Source: Phyllobacterium calauticae | Lineage (GTDB): Bacteria; Pseudomonadota; Alphaproteobacteria; Rhizobiales; Rhizobiaceae | Length of the DNA: 64,000 bases | Assembly: GCF_019991125.1 (NCBI RefSeq) | Contig: NZ_JAGENB010000001.1 | Span: 806,001-870,000, forward strand | Reading direction: 5' to 3' | In this document: piece by piece, positions 55,423 through 64,000 of the stretch | Layout of the letters: each line of letters begins with the position of its first letter | How positions within the stretch are numbered: the first letter of the stretch is position 1 | The notes under the pieces: model-generated | Seen by the model: the letters and a program-made list of their open reading frames with translations, nothing else | Told to the model about the DNA's origin: nothing | Databases searched by the model: none | Made by a program: the position numbers and the translations under genes

Positions 55423-57024
55423 TCAGCCAGCGACCTCTTCGTCCGGCACTTCATCCGTCTCAACAGCAACCAGATCGTCTTCGGTGATCCAGCCGGCCTT
55501 GAGGCGCGCTGTCAGAACCATCTGCTCCGCATCGGTACGGCTGACTTCGAAAGCCGAGAGAATGCCGGGATGGTTGATTGTCTCACCATCCTTGCGCTCA
55601 CGCCAGCCGGTCAGTTCATCCACCGCATAACCGGCGAAATCTTCAATCGTCTTGACGCCGTCTTCGCCGACAGCAACCAGAATGGCATTCGTCATGCCAG
55701 GCAGATCGCGCAGTTCATCCGAAACACCCAATTCCTTGCGGCGGGCATCACGTTCAGCTTCGATGCGGCCGAGATATTCCTGGGCGCGCTGCTGGATTTC
55801 GCTTGCCGTCTCCTCATCGAAACCATCGATGGAGGAAATTTCATCGCCATCCACATAGGCGATTTCCTCGACGCTGGCAAAACCTTCCGATGCAAGAACC
55901 TGACCGACCATCTCGTCGACATCAAGCGCTTCCATGAACAGGTTGGAGCGTTCGACGAATTCCTTCTGGCGGCGTTCCGACTCTTCCTGCTCGGTGAGGA
56001 TATCGATATCCCAGCCGGTCAGCTGCGATGCAAGGCGCACATTCTGGCCGCGACGACCGATTGCCAGGGATAGCTGGTCATCCGGAACCACAACTTCAAT
56101 ACGTTCCGCATCTTCATCAAGCACAACCTTGGAAACTTCCGCCGGCTGCAACGCATTGACGATGAAGGACGCCGGTTCAGGCGACCACGGAATGATGTCG
56201 ATCTTCTCGCCCTGCAACTCGCCGACGACAGCCTGAACGCGCGAACCGCGCATACCGACGCAGGCACCGACAGGATCGATCGAGGAATCACGGGAAATCA
56301 CCGCAATCTTGGCGCGCGAGCCGGGATCACGGGCAACCGACTTGATTTCGATGATGCCGTCATAAATCTCAGGCACTTCCATGGTGAAGAGCTTCGCCAT
56401 GAACTGCGGATGAGTGCGGCTCAGGAAAATCTGCGGGCCGCGCTGTTCGCGGCGCACGTCATAGACATAGGCCCGAACACGGTCCCCGTAGCGGAATGTT
56501 TCGCGCGGGATCAGTTCGTCGCGGCGGACAATGGCTTCACCACGACCGAGATCGACGATCACATTGCCGTATTCGACGCGCTTGACGCTGCCATTGATGA
56601 TTTCGCCGACACGATCCTTGTATTCGTCATACTGGCGGTCACGCTCGGCTTCACGCACCTTCTGCACGATAACCTGCTTGGCGGACTGGGCGGCAATACG
56701 GCCGAAATCCATCGGCGGCAGCTGATCGGCAAGGAAATCGCCGGGCTGTGCATCGGGATTGCGGTCGCGCGCGGCATCCATGCTGATCTGCGTCACCGGA
56801 TCTTCAACATCTTCGACAACTTCCAGCAGGCGCTGCAGCTTGATCTCGCCGGTCTTGGCATTGATATCGGCGCGGATATTGGTTTCCTGACCGTAACGCG
56901 AACGCGCGGCTTTCTGAATGGCATCGGCCATTGCCGCAATGACGATCTCGCGGTCAATCGACTTCTCGCGGGCCACCGCATCGGCGATCTGCAGAAGTTC
57001 TAGCCTGTTTGCACTGACTGCCAT
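55423..57024 (-). CDS. nusA: Transcription termination/antitermination factor NusA
   Basis: The 533-residue protein has the RNA polymerase-binding N-terminal domain, an S1 domain (about 135-200, [18 protein letters not shown]) and two KH domains ([18 protein letters not shown] and [13 protein letters not shown]). Two acidic helical repeats follow at the C terminus, and an acidic end ([10 protein letters not shown]). It controls pausing, termination and rRNA antitermination. It lies 63 bp after rimP. Confidence 0.97.
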   Translation of the reverse strand: MAVSANRLELLQIADAVAREKSIDREIVIAAMADAIQKAARSRYGQETNIRADINAKTGEIKLQRLLEVVEDVEDPVTQISMDAARDRNPDAQPGDFLADQLPPMDFGRIAAQSAKQVIVQKVREAERDRQYDEYKDRVGEIINGSVKRVEYGNVIVDLGRGEAIVRRDELIPRETFRYGDRVRAYVYDVRREQRGPQIFLSRTHPQFMAKLFTMEVPEIYDGIIEIKSVARDPGSRAKIAVISRDSSIDPVGACVGMRGSRVQAVVGELQGEKIDIIPWSPEPASFIVNALQPAEVSKVVLDEDAERIEVVVPDDQLSLAIGRRGQNVRLASQLTGWDIDILTEQEESERRQKEFVERSNLFMEALDVDEMVGQVLASEGFASVEEIAYVDGDEISSIDGFDEETASEIQQRAQEYLGRIEAERDARRKELGVSDELRDLPGMTNAILVAVGEDGVKTIEDFAGYAVDELTGWRERKDGETINHPGILSAFEVSRTDAEQMVLTARLKAGWITEDDLVAVETDEVPDEEVAG

Positions 57025-57087
57025 GTCTTTCTCCTTGAAGTTCCCCTTGGGGGTTCATCGCACCGCTTCTCCCGCGGCGTATGAAGA

Positions 57088-57750
57088 TCAATCCTGTTTT
57101 GTCTGTTCCCGCTCAGCGGATTCGGCGTCGTCAGGCGATACAGCGCCCTCCTCGGGAATCCGGCCTTCGCGTAAGTCCTTGTCGCGACGCAAGGCATCGC
57201 GAATGAGATCGTCCGTCAAAATGAGCCGTGCATCCGAGATCAACTCGAATGGCACCTCGATCACCGGCTCATCACCATAACTCGCCTGATCGCTTTCTAT
57301 CGTGACACTGTCATCGGTAACGGCAGCGATGCGGCCGCGAAATTTCTTGCGCCCGCTCAGAACCGCAGATGTATCAACCTTGACGACATGACCGGACCAC
57401 GTGTTGAAATCCGACTTGCGCACCAGCGGGCGGTCGATACCCGGCGACGATACTTCCAAGTGGTAATGACGGTCGATAGGGTCTTCCACATCGAGAACCG
57501 GCGACATCGTCCGGCTGACCAGTTCGCAATCCTCGACGGTCATGGTGCCATCGAAACGTTCCGTCATGATCTGCAAGGTCAGGCCGTTCAGGCCGGAAAG
57601 CCGAACACGCACAAGGCGGAAACCAATGGATTCCAGCACTGGCTCGATAATACCAGCAATACGGGCATCGACGCCCGTCTCGGTGATAATGCGCTCTTCA
57701 TGCGCGGTTGTTTCAACCGCTTGGTGTTCTGTTTTGGTGCCGTCTGTCAC
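57088..57750 (-). CDS. rimP: Ribosome maturation factor RimP
   Basis: The 220-residue protein carries the RimP N-terminal domain ([53 protein letters not shown]) and the C-terminal SH3-like domain ([16 protein letters not shown]), plus an acidic C-terminal tail. It helps assemble the 30S subunit. The start is GTG at 57750, with AGGGAAAA upstream; an upstream TTG gives an unconserved extension. It is the first gene of the rimP-nusA-ylxR-infB-rbfA-truB operon. Confidence 0.93.
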   Translation of the reverse strand: MTDGTKTEHQAVETTAHEERIITETGVDARIAGIIEPVLESIGFRLVRVRLSGLNGLTLQIMTERFDGTMTVEDCELVSRTMSPVLDVEDPIDRHYHLEVSSPGIDRPLVRKSDFNTWSGHVVKVDTSAVLSGRKKFRGRIAAVTDDSVTIESDQASYGDEPVIEVPFELISDARLILTDDLIRDALRRDKDLREGRIPEEGAVSPDDAESAEREQTKQD

Positions 57751-58162
57751 GCAGAATTTTCCCTGTTTCGGCCCCAAGAAACAAAAAAGAGCGGGACCTG
57801 TGTGGACCCACCCCTGTTCTATCGACCAAGAATATGACTTCTATATATCGAAATGAGGGGAGAGTTTCAAGCTCTGTGACGAATTTCTGCGCGTCCGCCA
57901 CAGTTCGGCGATTTCAACGCCGCATGCAGCCGCACATACCGCTTCCCGCGTTGCAAGGGCCGGCCGTTCAAACGGCGATATGCCGGATTGGTCAAAAATC
58001 ATCCAAACAAATGGATTCAGGGTTTTGTAAGGGCCGAAAATGCCGAATTCATGCCACCGCAATGCATTTTCGCATGGCTGCCGTGCGCTGCGGGGCCTAA
58101 CCCTTTCGAGCCAACTCCCCTATCTATGCTGCATCGCAATATAACTGCGAAAGGAATGAGCC
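57751..58162. other. Intergenic region upstream of rimP and a small plus-strand gene
   Basis: About 0.4 kb without a supported gene. It must contain the promoter of the rimP-to-truB operon, but no clean -35/-10 pair stands out. A 73-codon minus-strand frame (57841-58062) has no ribosome site or recognisable similarity. No tRNA-like fold is evident. Confidence 0.6.
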
Positions 58163-58327
58163 ATGACCAAGAGACATATGCCTTACAAGATCAGCCGCTT
58201 TCTCAACGTATTCGGCAGTGCCGTTGCTGTTGCTTCTGCAACACGCCTCGGTCATCAGCCGATCCCGTCGGATCTGCACAATCTTGGCATTGACCCTGTT
58301 CAGTTCAGCACGATCCACCGGAATTAA
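58163..58327 (+). CDS. Small 54-residue protein, DUF1127-like
   Basis: The frame MTKRHMPYKISRFL...STIHRN is 54 residues long, preceded by AAGGAATGAGCC, a good ribosome site. It has a basic N terminus, a short Ala/Val-rich stretch (FGSAVAVASATR) and an ending (SDLHNLGIDPVQFSTI) that resembles the C-terminal part of DUF1127/YjiS small proteins, many of which affect RNA binding and phosphate or carbon metabolism. Function is unknown. The stop codon lies in the loop of a perfect inverted repeat. Confidence 0.72.
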   Translation: MTKRHMPYKISRFLNVFGSAVAVASATRLGHQPIPSDLHNLGIDPVQFSTIHRN

Positions 58328-58339
58328 TATCCCGGTGGA
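58314..58339 (+). terminator. Inverted repeat across the stop codon of the small gene
   Basis: TCCACCGG and CCGGTGGA are perfect arms around ten bases that include the TAA stop. It lies between this gene and the converging tctA and could end transcripts from either side, though no T run follows. Confidence 0.55.
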
Positions 58340-58355
58340 CTGGGCTGATCACTGA

Positions 58356-59873
58356 TCAGTCCTCGTTCGCAGCAAGCTGCGACAGTACCTTGCCTTTGCC
58401 CCGTGCCCGCAAAATCAGTGGCACGACCACGGCACAGACCGCCAACACCAGCAGAATGATCGCAATGGGCGACCCGACCAGCACGGTAACGTCGCCCTGG
58501 CTGATCGCCAATGCGCGCCGCAATTGCTGCTCGGCCATCGGCCCGAGGATCAGGCCGACCACAACCGGCGCAATCGGATAACCGAACCGGCGCAGAATAT
58601 ACCCCATGACACCGAATGCCAGCAGCATGCCAAGCTCGAATGTCGACGGGTTGGCGCCGATGGTGCCAAGCGTGGCAAACACGAGAATGCCGGCATAGAG
58701 CCAGTGCCTCGGGATGGACAGCAAGCGCACCCAGAGCCCGATCATCGGCAGATTCAGCACCAGCAGCATGAAATTGGCAACGAGAAGGCTGGCGATCAAT
58801 CCCCAGACAATCTGCGGATTGGTGGCGAACAGCAACGGTCCGGGCTGCAGACCGAACTGCTGGAAACCGGCCAGCATGATCGCTGCGGTTGCCGTCGTCG
58901 GCAGCCCAAGCGTCAGCAGCGGGACCAGTGTTCCGGCAGCCGATGCATTGTTGGCAGCTTCCGGACCTGCCACACCTTCAATGGCGCCATGGCCAAATTC
59001 CTCCGGCTTCTTCGCCAGCTGCTTCTCCACCGAATAGGACAGGAATGTACCGATCTCGGCGCCGCCCGCCGGCATGGCGCCGATCGGAAAACCGATGATC
59101 GTGCCGCGCAGCCATGGTTTCCATGACCGCGACCAGTCTTCCCTGTTCATCCACACCGATCCCTTGACCGGCTCGATCTTTTCATCCCCGCCGTAGCGGG
59201 CAGCCGCGACACTGAGGGTCTCGCCGATTGCAAACAGGGCAACAGCAAGGGTGGTGACTTCCACACCATCCAGAAGGTCGGGAATACCGAAAGCCAGCCG
59301 CGCCTGCCCGGTCTGGAGGTCGATACCAACCAATCCGAGGGCAAGCCCGAGAAAGAGCGCCGTGAGCCCGCGCAGGGTTGAATCGCCGAAGGCGGCGGAT
59401 ACGGTCATGAACGCCAGGATCATCAGGGCAAAATATTCGGCCGGACCGAACGACAGGGCAAATTTGACGATTGTCGGCGCAATCAGCGCAAGCCCAAGCG
59501 TTGCGATCAGGCCGGCAACGAAGGAACCGATGGCGGCCGTTGCCAGCGCAGGGCCTCCGCGGCCGGCGCGGGCCATCTTGTTGCCCTCAAGCGCCGTGAC
59601 GATGGAAGCGCTTTCCCCCGGCGTGTTCAAAAGGATCGACGTGGTCGAGCCCCCATACATGCCGCCATAGTAAATGCCGGCAAACATGATGAGTGAACCC
59701 GCCGGGTCAAGCTTGTAGGTGACCGGCAAAAGCAGCGCCACCGTCAGCGCCGGCCCGATGCCGGGCAGAACGCCGACAGCGGTACCGAGCGTGACACCGA
59801 CGAGCGCGTAAAACAGGTTCATCGGCTCCAGCGCGACCAGAAAGCCGTGGGCGAGGAGTGTAAATGTATCCAT
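58356..59873 (-). CDS. tctA: Tripartite tricarboxylate transporter large membrane subunit TctA
   Basis: The 505-residue protein has about ten to twelve hydrophobic segments and the TctA signatures [21 protein letters not shown] near the N terminus and [24 protein letters not shown] just after. [24 protein letters not shown] lies near residue 260. It is the main channel of a secondary transporter that imports tricarboxylates such as citrate. It lies 14 bp after tctB. Confidence 0.95.
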   Translation of the reverse strand: MDTFTLLAHGFLVALEPMNLFYALVGVTLGTAVGVLPGIGPALTVALLLPVTYKLDPAGSLIMFAGIYYGGMYGGSTTSILLNTPGESASIVTALEGNKMARAGRGGPALATAAIGSFVAGLIATLGLALIAPTIVKFALSFGPAEYFALMILAFMTVSAAFGDSTLRGLTALFLGLALGLVGIDLQTGQARLAFGIPDLLDGVEVTTLAVALFAIGETLSVAAARYGGDEKIEPVKGSVWMNREDWSRSWKPWLRGTIIGFPIGAMPAGGAEIGTFLSYSVEKQLAKKPEEFGHGAIEGVAGPEAANNASAAGTLVPLLTLGLPTTATAAIMLAGFQQFGLQPGPLLFATNPQIVWGLIASLLVANFMLLVLNLPMIGLWVRLLSIPRHWLYAGILVFATLGTIGANPSTFELGMLLAFGVMGYILRRFGYPIAPVVVGLILGPMAEQQLRRALAISQGDVTVLVGSPIAIILLVLAVCAVVVPLILRARGKGKVLSQLAANED

Positions 59874-59887
59874 GGCTGTGATGCCTT

Positions 59888-60370
59888 TTAAATGAGGTGC
59901 TCAAGCGGCCCGGCAGGAAGCGACAATTGCAGCCCCTTGGCGAAAATGATCCAGACGACGAAAGAAAGGGCGATCCCGATCGGAATGGTCTTCCACAGCG
60001 GCCTTTTGCCAAAACCGCGGGCTGTTGCTGCAAACAATATGCCGGTTGCAATGGAAAAGCCGACCGTGTTCAGGAGCAGCATCTGCGCGGCAAGCCCGCC
60101 GACAATCCAGATGACAGGGCCAAACTCCTGCGCTTCGCGCTCGGGAAAATCCCCGCGCCAGGCTTCAATGCCGGTCCAGACGGACAGCACGAAAAGACAG
60201 CCGGATATGGTGTAGGGAAATGCGCCGGGACCGATGCGCGTGGTGCTTCCGCCGTGGGCGGTCGCGGTGCTGTAGACAATGACAGCCGCAACCAGGGCGA
60301 GAACGACGGCTACAACAAGCGCCGCCCGATCAGGGCGGCGCGTTGCGGATGCGGACACGTTGTTTGTCAT
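59888..60370 (-). CDS. tctB: Tripartite tricarboxylate transporter small membrane subunit TctB
   Basis: The 160-residue protein has four hydrophobic segments (residues 17-37, 48-68, 88-123 and 132-152), as in Tct[25 protein letters not shown] opens it. The role is structural, with TctA. Its ATG overlaps the tctC stop by four bases, linking it to the binding protein. Confidence 0.88.
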   Translation of the reverse strand: MTNNVSASATRRPDRAALVVAVVLALVAAVIVYSTATAHGGSTTRIGPGAFPYTISGCLFVLSVWTGIEAWRGDFPEREAQEFGPVIWIVGGLAAQMLLLNTVGFSIATGILFAATARGFGKRPLWKTIPIGIALSFVVWIIFAKGLQLSLPAGPLEHLI

Positions 60371-61317
60371 TTTACAAGGCCGATATCTTTCAGGATTGCC
60401 GATGTTGCTTCGGTATCCTTCGCCAGCTGCGTCTTGAACGCATCACCTGCAAGATAGGTGTCTGCCCAACCCTTGGTGGCAAGCTGATCCTGCCACGCCT
60501 TCGACTTCACCATCTTCTCGACATCGGTGCTGATCACAGCTTCCTGTTCTTTGGAAATGCCGGGGGCCGCAGCAACCATGCGCCAGTTCTGGATGGCCAC
60601 ATCAATGCCGCCCTCCTTGAACGTCGGTGCATCGACGCCTGCTACCTTCGCATCACTGGAAATGCCGATAATGCGCAGCGTACCAGCCTTGATCTGCGAT
60701 TCGAATTCACCATAACCGGAAATACCCACCGTCACCTGATTGCCGAGAATGGCAGCCAGCGCTTCGCCGCCGCCGGAGAAGGCGATATAATTGACCTTGG
60801 TCGGGTCAACACCCGCTGCCTTGGCGATCAGGCCCGCCGTGATGTGGTCCGTACCGCCAGCCGAGCCGCCGCCCCACGACACCGAACCTGGATCGGACTT
60901 CAGCTTTTCCACGAGATCGGCCATGTTCTTGATGGGCGACGCTGCGGGGACAACCAGCGCTTCGAATTCGCCGGTCAGCCGGGCGATGGGGGTAACCTGG
61001 CTGAGATTGACCGGCGACGCATTGGTCAGGATGGCGCCGACCATGACGTAACCGCCGACGATCAGCTGCGCAGGATCACCTTTTGCCGAATTGGCAAACT
61101 GGGCAAGACCAATGGTGCCGCCGGCGCCGGGAACATTGACTACCTGAACGCTTCCGGAAATCTTCTCATCCTGCAGCACGGACTGGATGGTACGGGCGGT
61201 CTGATCCCAGCCACCGCCGGGCGCAGCCGGTGCCATGATCTTGTAGTCGGCAGCAAAGGCCGAACCCGACACAATCATCGCGCCGGCAGCGGCGAAAGCA
61301 AGCAACATTTTACGCAT
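60367..61317 (-). CDS. tctC: Tripartite tricarboxylate transporter substrate-binding protein TctC (Bug family)
   Basis: The 316-residue periplasmic protein has a signal peptide ([19 protein letters not shown], cleavage after AFA), then the Bug-family fold: [36 protein letters not shown] and [14 protein letters not shown] loops that hold a carboxylate. GGGWD is typical of tricarboxylate-type TctC. GGGAGGA precedes the ATG at 61317. No tctDE two-component genes are nearby, so regulation is unknown. Confidence 0.92.
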   Translation of the reverse strand: MRKMLLAFAAAGAMIVSGSAFAADYKIMAPAAPGGGWDQTARTIQSVLQDEKISGSVQVVNVPGAGGTIGLAQFANSAKGDPAQLIVGGYVMVGAILTNASPVNLSQVTPIARLTGEFEALVVPAASPIKNMADLVEKLKSDPGSVSWGGGSAGGTDHITAGLIAKAAGVDPTKVNYIAFSGGGEALAAILGNQVTVGISGYGEFESQIKAGTLRIIGISSDAKVAGVDAPTFKEGGIDVAIQNWRMVAAAPGISKEQEAVISTDVEKMVKSKAWQDQLATKGWADTYLAGDAFKTQLAKDTEATSAILKDIGLVK

Positions 61318-61525
61318 TGTAGAAATCCTCCCGTGACAGCATTCCGCCGTCTGTTTTGCTGGTTCTTTGAAGAAGCCGGGAGGCGGCAACAGTCAAAGCC
61401 ATGAACTGACGCCAAGCGCGCAATTCAACGTACACCAATAAACTATAGGACAGCCTCCCAGCGGTCTCCTCATGCTCAGATTGACAGGAGAAAACTGTCT
61501 GGAAGCTGTCACGTATTGGGGAAGA

Positions 61526-61543
61526 CCGGCCAATATCGGCCGG
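61526..61543 (-). terminator. Inverted repeat downstream of trmB
   Basis: CCGGCC and GGCCGG enclose six bases, ten bp after the trmB stop. The following TCTT is short, so this is a weak or factor-assisted terminator. Confidence 0.45.
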
Positions 61544-61552
61544 ATCGGCAAA

Positions 61553-62263
61553 TCAGCGGCGTGAAAAAGTCAGATAAGCACCGACACGCCCTTCGCGATG
61601 CGCTTTCTGCTCATAGCGGGTGCCGGGCCAGGCCTCATAGGGCGTGTGCCAGTCGGCGGATGTTTCGGCCTGCCACACGAACGCGCCATGAGCGCGGCAA
61701 TGCTGCAATGTCCAGTTGACGTAAGTATCGATATCCGACGCAAAACGGAACGGGCTGCCCGGCTTCAATACCCGGGCAAAACGGTCAAGGTTCTTCTGGC
61801 TGACGAAACGGCGCTTCCAATGTTTCTTTTTCGGCCAAGGATCCGGATAAAACAGATCGATACCGTCAAGCGATGCGTCCGGCAGCCAGTCCAGGACCTG
61901 CGTTGCATCGTCGTCGTACAGGCGAATGTTCTGCAGGGGATTTTCGTGCAGATCGACAACCAGCTTTGCCATGCTGTTGACGAAAGGCTCGACACCGATA
62001 AAGCCGGACTTGGGAAAACGGGCAGCTTCATGCAGCAGGTGCTCGCCGCCGCCAAAGCCGATTTCGAGCCGGACCTTGTCGACCTCCGCAGTAAAAAGAC
62101 TGCGAAGGTCGCCGGGTGCAGGTTCCGACAGATCCAGTTTCAGCAGCGGCAGCAACTCGTCGCGGATGGAGCGTTGCAGGGGCCGCAGTGTCTTGCCATT
62201 GCGTCTGCCGAAAAACGCTTCCGTTGAGCGCTCGCGCCTGGGCTCTTCTGTATCTGTCATCAT
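61553..62263 (-). CDS. trmB: tRNA (guanine-N7-)-methyltransferase
   Basis: The 236-residue enzyme methylates G46 in the tRNA variable loop. [15 protein letters not shown] is SAM motif [14 protein letters not shown] motif II and [16 protein letters not shown] the TrmB signature. ATG at 62263 is used; a TTG two codons upstream is less likely. The gene begins 19 bp after the metK stop, so the SAM-making enzyme and a SAM user are cotranscribed. Confidence 0.96.
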   Translation of the reverse strand: MMTDTEEPRRERSTEAFFGRRNGKTLRPLQRSIRDELLPLLKLDLSEPAPGDLRSLFTAEVDKVRLEIGFGGGEHLLHEAARFPKSGFIGVEPFVNSMAKLVVDLHENPLQNIRLYDDDATQVLDWLPDASLDGIDLFYPDPWPKKKHWKRRFVSQKNLDRFARVLKPGSPFRFASDIDTYVNWTLQHCRAHGAFVWQAETSADWHTPYEAWPGTRYEQKAHREGRVGAYLTFSRR

Positions 62264-62282
62264 CTTCAATCAAACTGGCTGC

Positions 62283-63548
62283 TTACGCAGCCAGTGCGCT
62301 CTTCAACTGCTTGGCCAGATCGGTCTTTTCCCAGGAGAACGAACCGTCACGACCGGGCTTGCGGCCGAAATGGCCATAGGCCGATGTCTTGGCGTAGATC
62401 GGCTTGTTCAGGTCAAGATGCTTGCGGATGCCCGTCGGCGAAAGGTCCATGACCTTGCGCAGGGCAGCTTCCACGGCATCTTCATTCACCTTGCCGGTGC
62501 CATGCAGGTCAACATAGACCGACAGAGGCTGAGCAACACCGATGGCATAGGACAGCTGGATCGTGCAGCGATCGGCAAAGCCGGCGGCGACAACATTCTT
62601 GGCGAGATAGCGCGCTGCATAGGCAGCAGAGCGGTCAACCTTGGTGGTGTCCTTGCCGGAGAATGCACCGCCGCCATGGGGCGCCGCGCCGCCATAGGTG
62701 TCCACGATGATCTTGCGGCCTGTCAGCCCTGCATCGCCGTCCGGTCCGCCGATGACAAACTTGCCGGTCGGGTTGATGTACCAGACGCAATTGTCGGCAA
62801 TCTTGAGATCGCCAAGCGCTTCGCGGATGTAGGGTTCAACGACCTTGCGAACCTTTTTGGAATCCCAGCTGGCATCCAGATGCTGTGTCGAAAGAACGAT
62901 CTGCGTCGCTTCCGCCGCTACGCCATCGACGTAACGAACCGTCACCTGGCTCTTGGCATCGGGGCCAAGCCGGCCGGCCTCACCCTCGCCCTTGTGGCGG
63001 GCGGCGGCGAGAAGCTCGAGAATCTTGTGCGAATAATAGATCGGAGCCGGCATCAGGTCCGGTGTTTCCCGGCAGGCATAGCCGAACATGATACCCTGAT
63101 CGCCTGCGCCCTCTTCGCCCTGACGGTCAGATGCATTGTCGACGCCCTGCGCAATGTCGGCCGACTGCGGATGCAGCAGCACGTCAATCTTTGCAGTCTT
63201 CCAGCTGAAGCCCTCCTGCTCATAGCCGATATCGCGGATCGCACGGCGGGCGGCAGCGCGGAAGCGGGAGGGATTGATGACCGGATGACCCTTGGCGTCA
63301 TGAACAACGGCGCCGTTCTTGTCCTTCTTGAGCAGCGTGTCGGGGACACGCACTTCACCGGCAATAACAACCCGGTTGGTCGTTGCCAAGGTTTCACAGG
63401 CAATACGCACAGTCCACGGATCAACACCCGTCTTCTTTGCTTCCTTATAAATCATGTCGACGATTTCATCGGAAATACGGTCGCAAACCTTATCTGGATG
63501 ACCTTCCGATACAGACTCACTGGTAAAAAGATAGGAACTGCGTGTCAC
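62283..63548 (-). CDS. metK: S-adenosylmethionine synthetase
   Basis: The 421-residue enzyme makes SAM from methionine and [27 protein letters not shown], the signature [12 protein letters not shown] and GGGAFSGKD are intact. The start is GTG at 63548 behind AAGAGGGG; the ATG at 63581 would add eleven unconserved residues. It lies downstream of an XRE regulator with a 165-nt gap and upstream of trmB. No known SAM riboswitch sequence was recognised in that gap. Confidence 0.97.
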   Translation of the reverse strand: MTRSSYLFTSESVSEGHPDKVCDRISDEIVDMIYKEAKKTGVDPWTVRIACETLATTNRVVIAGEVRVPDTLLKKDKNGAVVHDAKGHPVINPSRFRAAARRAIRDIGYEQEGFSWKTAKIDVLLHPQSADIAQGVDNASDRQGEEGAGDQGIMFGYACRETPDLMPAPIYYSHKILELLAAARHKGEGEAGRLGPDAKSQVTVRYVDGVAAEATQIVLSTQHLDASWDSKKVRKVVEPYIREALGDLKIADNCVWYINPTGKFVIGGPDGDAGLTGRKIIVDTYGGAAPHGGGAFSGKDTTKVDRSAAYAARYLAKNVVAAGFADRCTIQLSYAIGVAQPLSVYVDLHGTGKVNEDAVEAALRKVMDLSPTGIRKHLDLNKPIYAKTSAYGHFGRKPGRDGSFSWEKTDLAKQLKSALAA

Positions 63549-63713
63549 GGGAAACCCCTCTTGAAACAAACGTACGCCCATTCCACAGGGAACGAGCCTG
63601 CGTAGTGTTTGCCAAGGTCCAGGGATTCAGTCAATCGCTTTCGTTTTCAAACAAACAGCATTGGAAGAATTTTTCTACTGTTTGAACGGAAAGATCGACA
63701 GGCCAACGGGAAT

Positions 63714-64000
63714 CTATCCTTCGGGATCTTCTTCGTGGCTCAATGTCCGCACCAGATCGAGGATTTTCCGGCGAATCTTCGGGTCGCCGATCTTGGCGAA
63801 GGCACGCGCAAGCTGTATCCCCTCGGAGCTGTTGAGAAAGCCCACCACGTATGTGTTGTCACTTTCCTCCTCGAACCCCTGCACCTTCTCCGGCTGGTCG
63901 GGCATATCATCAAAGAAAAACGTGACGGGTACGTTGAGAACGTTGCCAATCGCTTGCAGACGGCTGGCACCTACCCGGTTGACACCCTTCTCGTATTTTT
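63714..64000 (-). CDS. XRE-family transcriptional regulator (5' end outside window)
   Basis: Ninety-four residues of the C-terminal part are visible. The end of a helix-turn-helix is clear (QKYEKG-type KYEKGVNRVGASRLQAIGNVL followed by NVPVTFFFDD). The tail NSSEGIQLARAFAKIGDPKIRRKILDLVRTL is the conserved C-terminal dimer or sensing segment of this rhizobial regulator group, found upstream of metK. Start codon and first helices lie beyond the window end. Confidence 0.9.
   Translation of the reverse strand, partial: KYEKGVNRVGASRLQAIGNVLNVPVTFFFDDMPDQPEKVQGFEEESDNTYVVGFLNSSEGIQLARAFAKIGDPKIRRKILDLVRTLSHEEDPEG

Noticed and set aside
57841-58062. 73-codon minus-strand frame upstream of rimP
   Set aside because: It has no ribosome site and no similarity; more likely leader or promoter DNA.
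63549-63713. SAM riboswitch in the metK leader
   Set aside because: The gap is long enough, but no SAM-I or SAM-II core sequence or matching pseudoknot could be recognised. A covariance search would decide.
1-64000. tRNA genes, rRNA, CRISPR arrays, insertion sequences or prophage
   Set aside because: Reading of all gaps showed no tRNA-like T-arm, no repeat-spacer pattern, and no transposase or integrase reading.

Overview
The window is a 64 kb piece of an alphaproteobacterial chromosome, of the Hyphomicrobiales (Rhizobiales) type and closest in gene content to Brucellaceae/Phyllobacteriaceae. The signs are a membrane-anchored CycM-type cytochrome c, an Irr regulator divergent from fabA-fabB-fabI, a RibH2-type lumazine synthase behind an FMN riboswitch, rpsT beside dnaA, the order rimP-nusA-ylxR-infB-rbfA-truB, and the metK-trmB pair behind an XRE regulator. 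Genus cannot be settled from the sequence alone. Most of the window is housekeeping. There is no prophage, insertion sequence, CRISPR array, rRNA or recognisable tRNA.

Layout. 1-0.4 kb: end of a VapBC-type toxin-antitoxin pair. 0.4-2.9 kb: pheA and kdsB on the minus strand, cycM on the plus strand. 3.0-11.6 kb: a tightly coupled operon of two YejA-type binding proteins, YejB, YejE, YejF and a GhrA-type 2-hydroxyacid dehydrogenase. 11.7-12.4 kb: FMN riboswitch and ribH2. 12.5-15.2 kb: NlpC/P60 peptidase, MarR regulator and M17 aminopeptidase. 15.3-27.3 kb: a Tad/Cpa (Flp) pilus locus, with the machine genes cpaA to tadC and the flp pilin on the minus strand, and tadD, an orphan secretin-N-domain protein and two TadE-type pseudopilins on the plus strand. 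27.4-30.8 kb: deoB, mutM, an enoyl-CoA hydratase and rpsT. 30.8-31.6 kb: about 0.8 kb of AT-rich non-coding DNA. 31.6-35.7 kb: dnaA, dnaN, recF. 35.8-41.4 kb: GST, a guanidine-II riboswitch with a Gdx/SugE exporter, a MoeB/ThiF-like enzyme, a two-subunit aconitase X, a D-2-hydroxyacid dehydrogenase and an SH3 protein. 41.5-45.2 kb: irr, the fabABI operon and a NIPSNAP-like protein. 45.2-57.8 kb: an RsmC-like methyltransferase and the translation/RNA cluster pnp, rpsO, truB, rbfA, infB, ylxR, nusA, rimP, interrupted by two oppositely oriented genes between rpsO and truB. 58.2-61.3 kb: a 54-codon gene and a TctABC tricarboxylate transporter. 61.5-64.0 kb: trmB, metK and a truncated XRE regulator.

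How the genes work together: the Tad genes supply a complete inner-membrane motor, secretin, pilotin, prepilin peptidase and pilin. The fab genes are an anaerobic-type unsaturated fatty acid module next to iron control. The dnaA-dnaN-recF block provides replication initiation, clamp and gap repair. The pnp-to-rimP block provides ribosome assembly and RNA turnover.

I see no convincing wholly new system. The points most worth a second look are regulatory. They are paired CCGGTC inverted repeats in the dnaA leader, a guanidine-II riboswitch with an extra hairpin in its linker, leader hairpins for rpsT and rpsO, CtrA-like sites at the pilus locus, a palindrome between irr and fabA, and a 54-codon protein whose stop codon lies inside a perfect inverted repeat.
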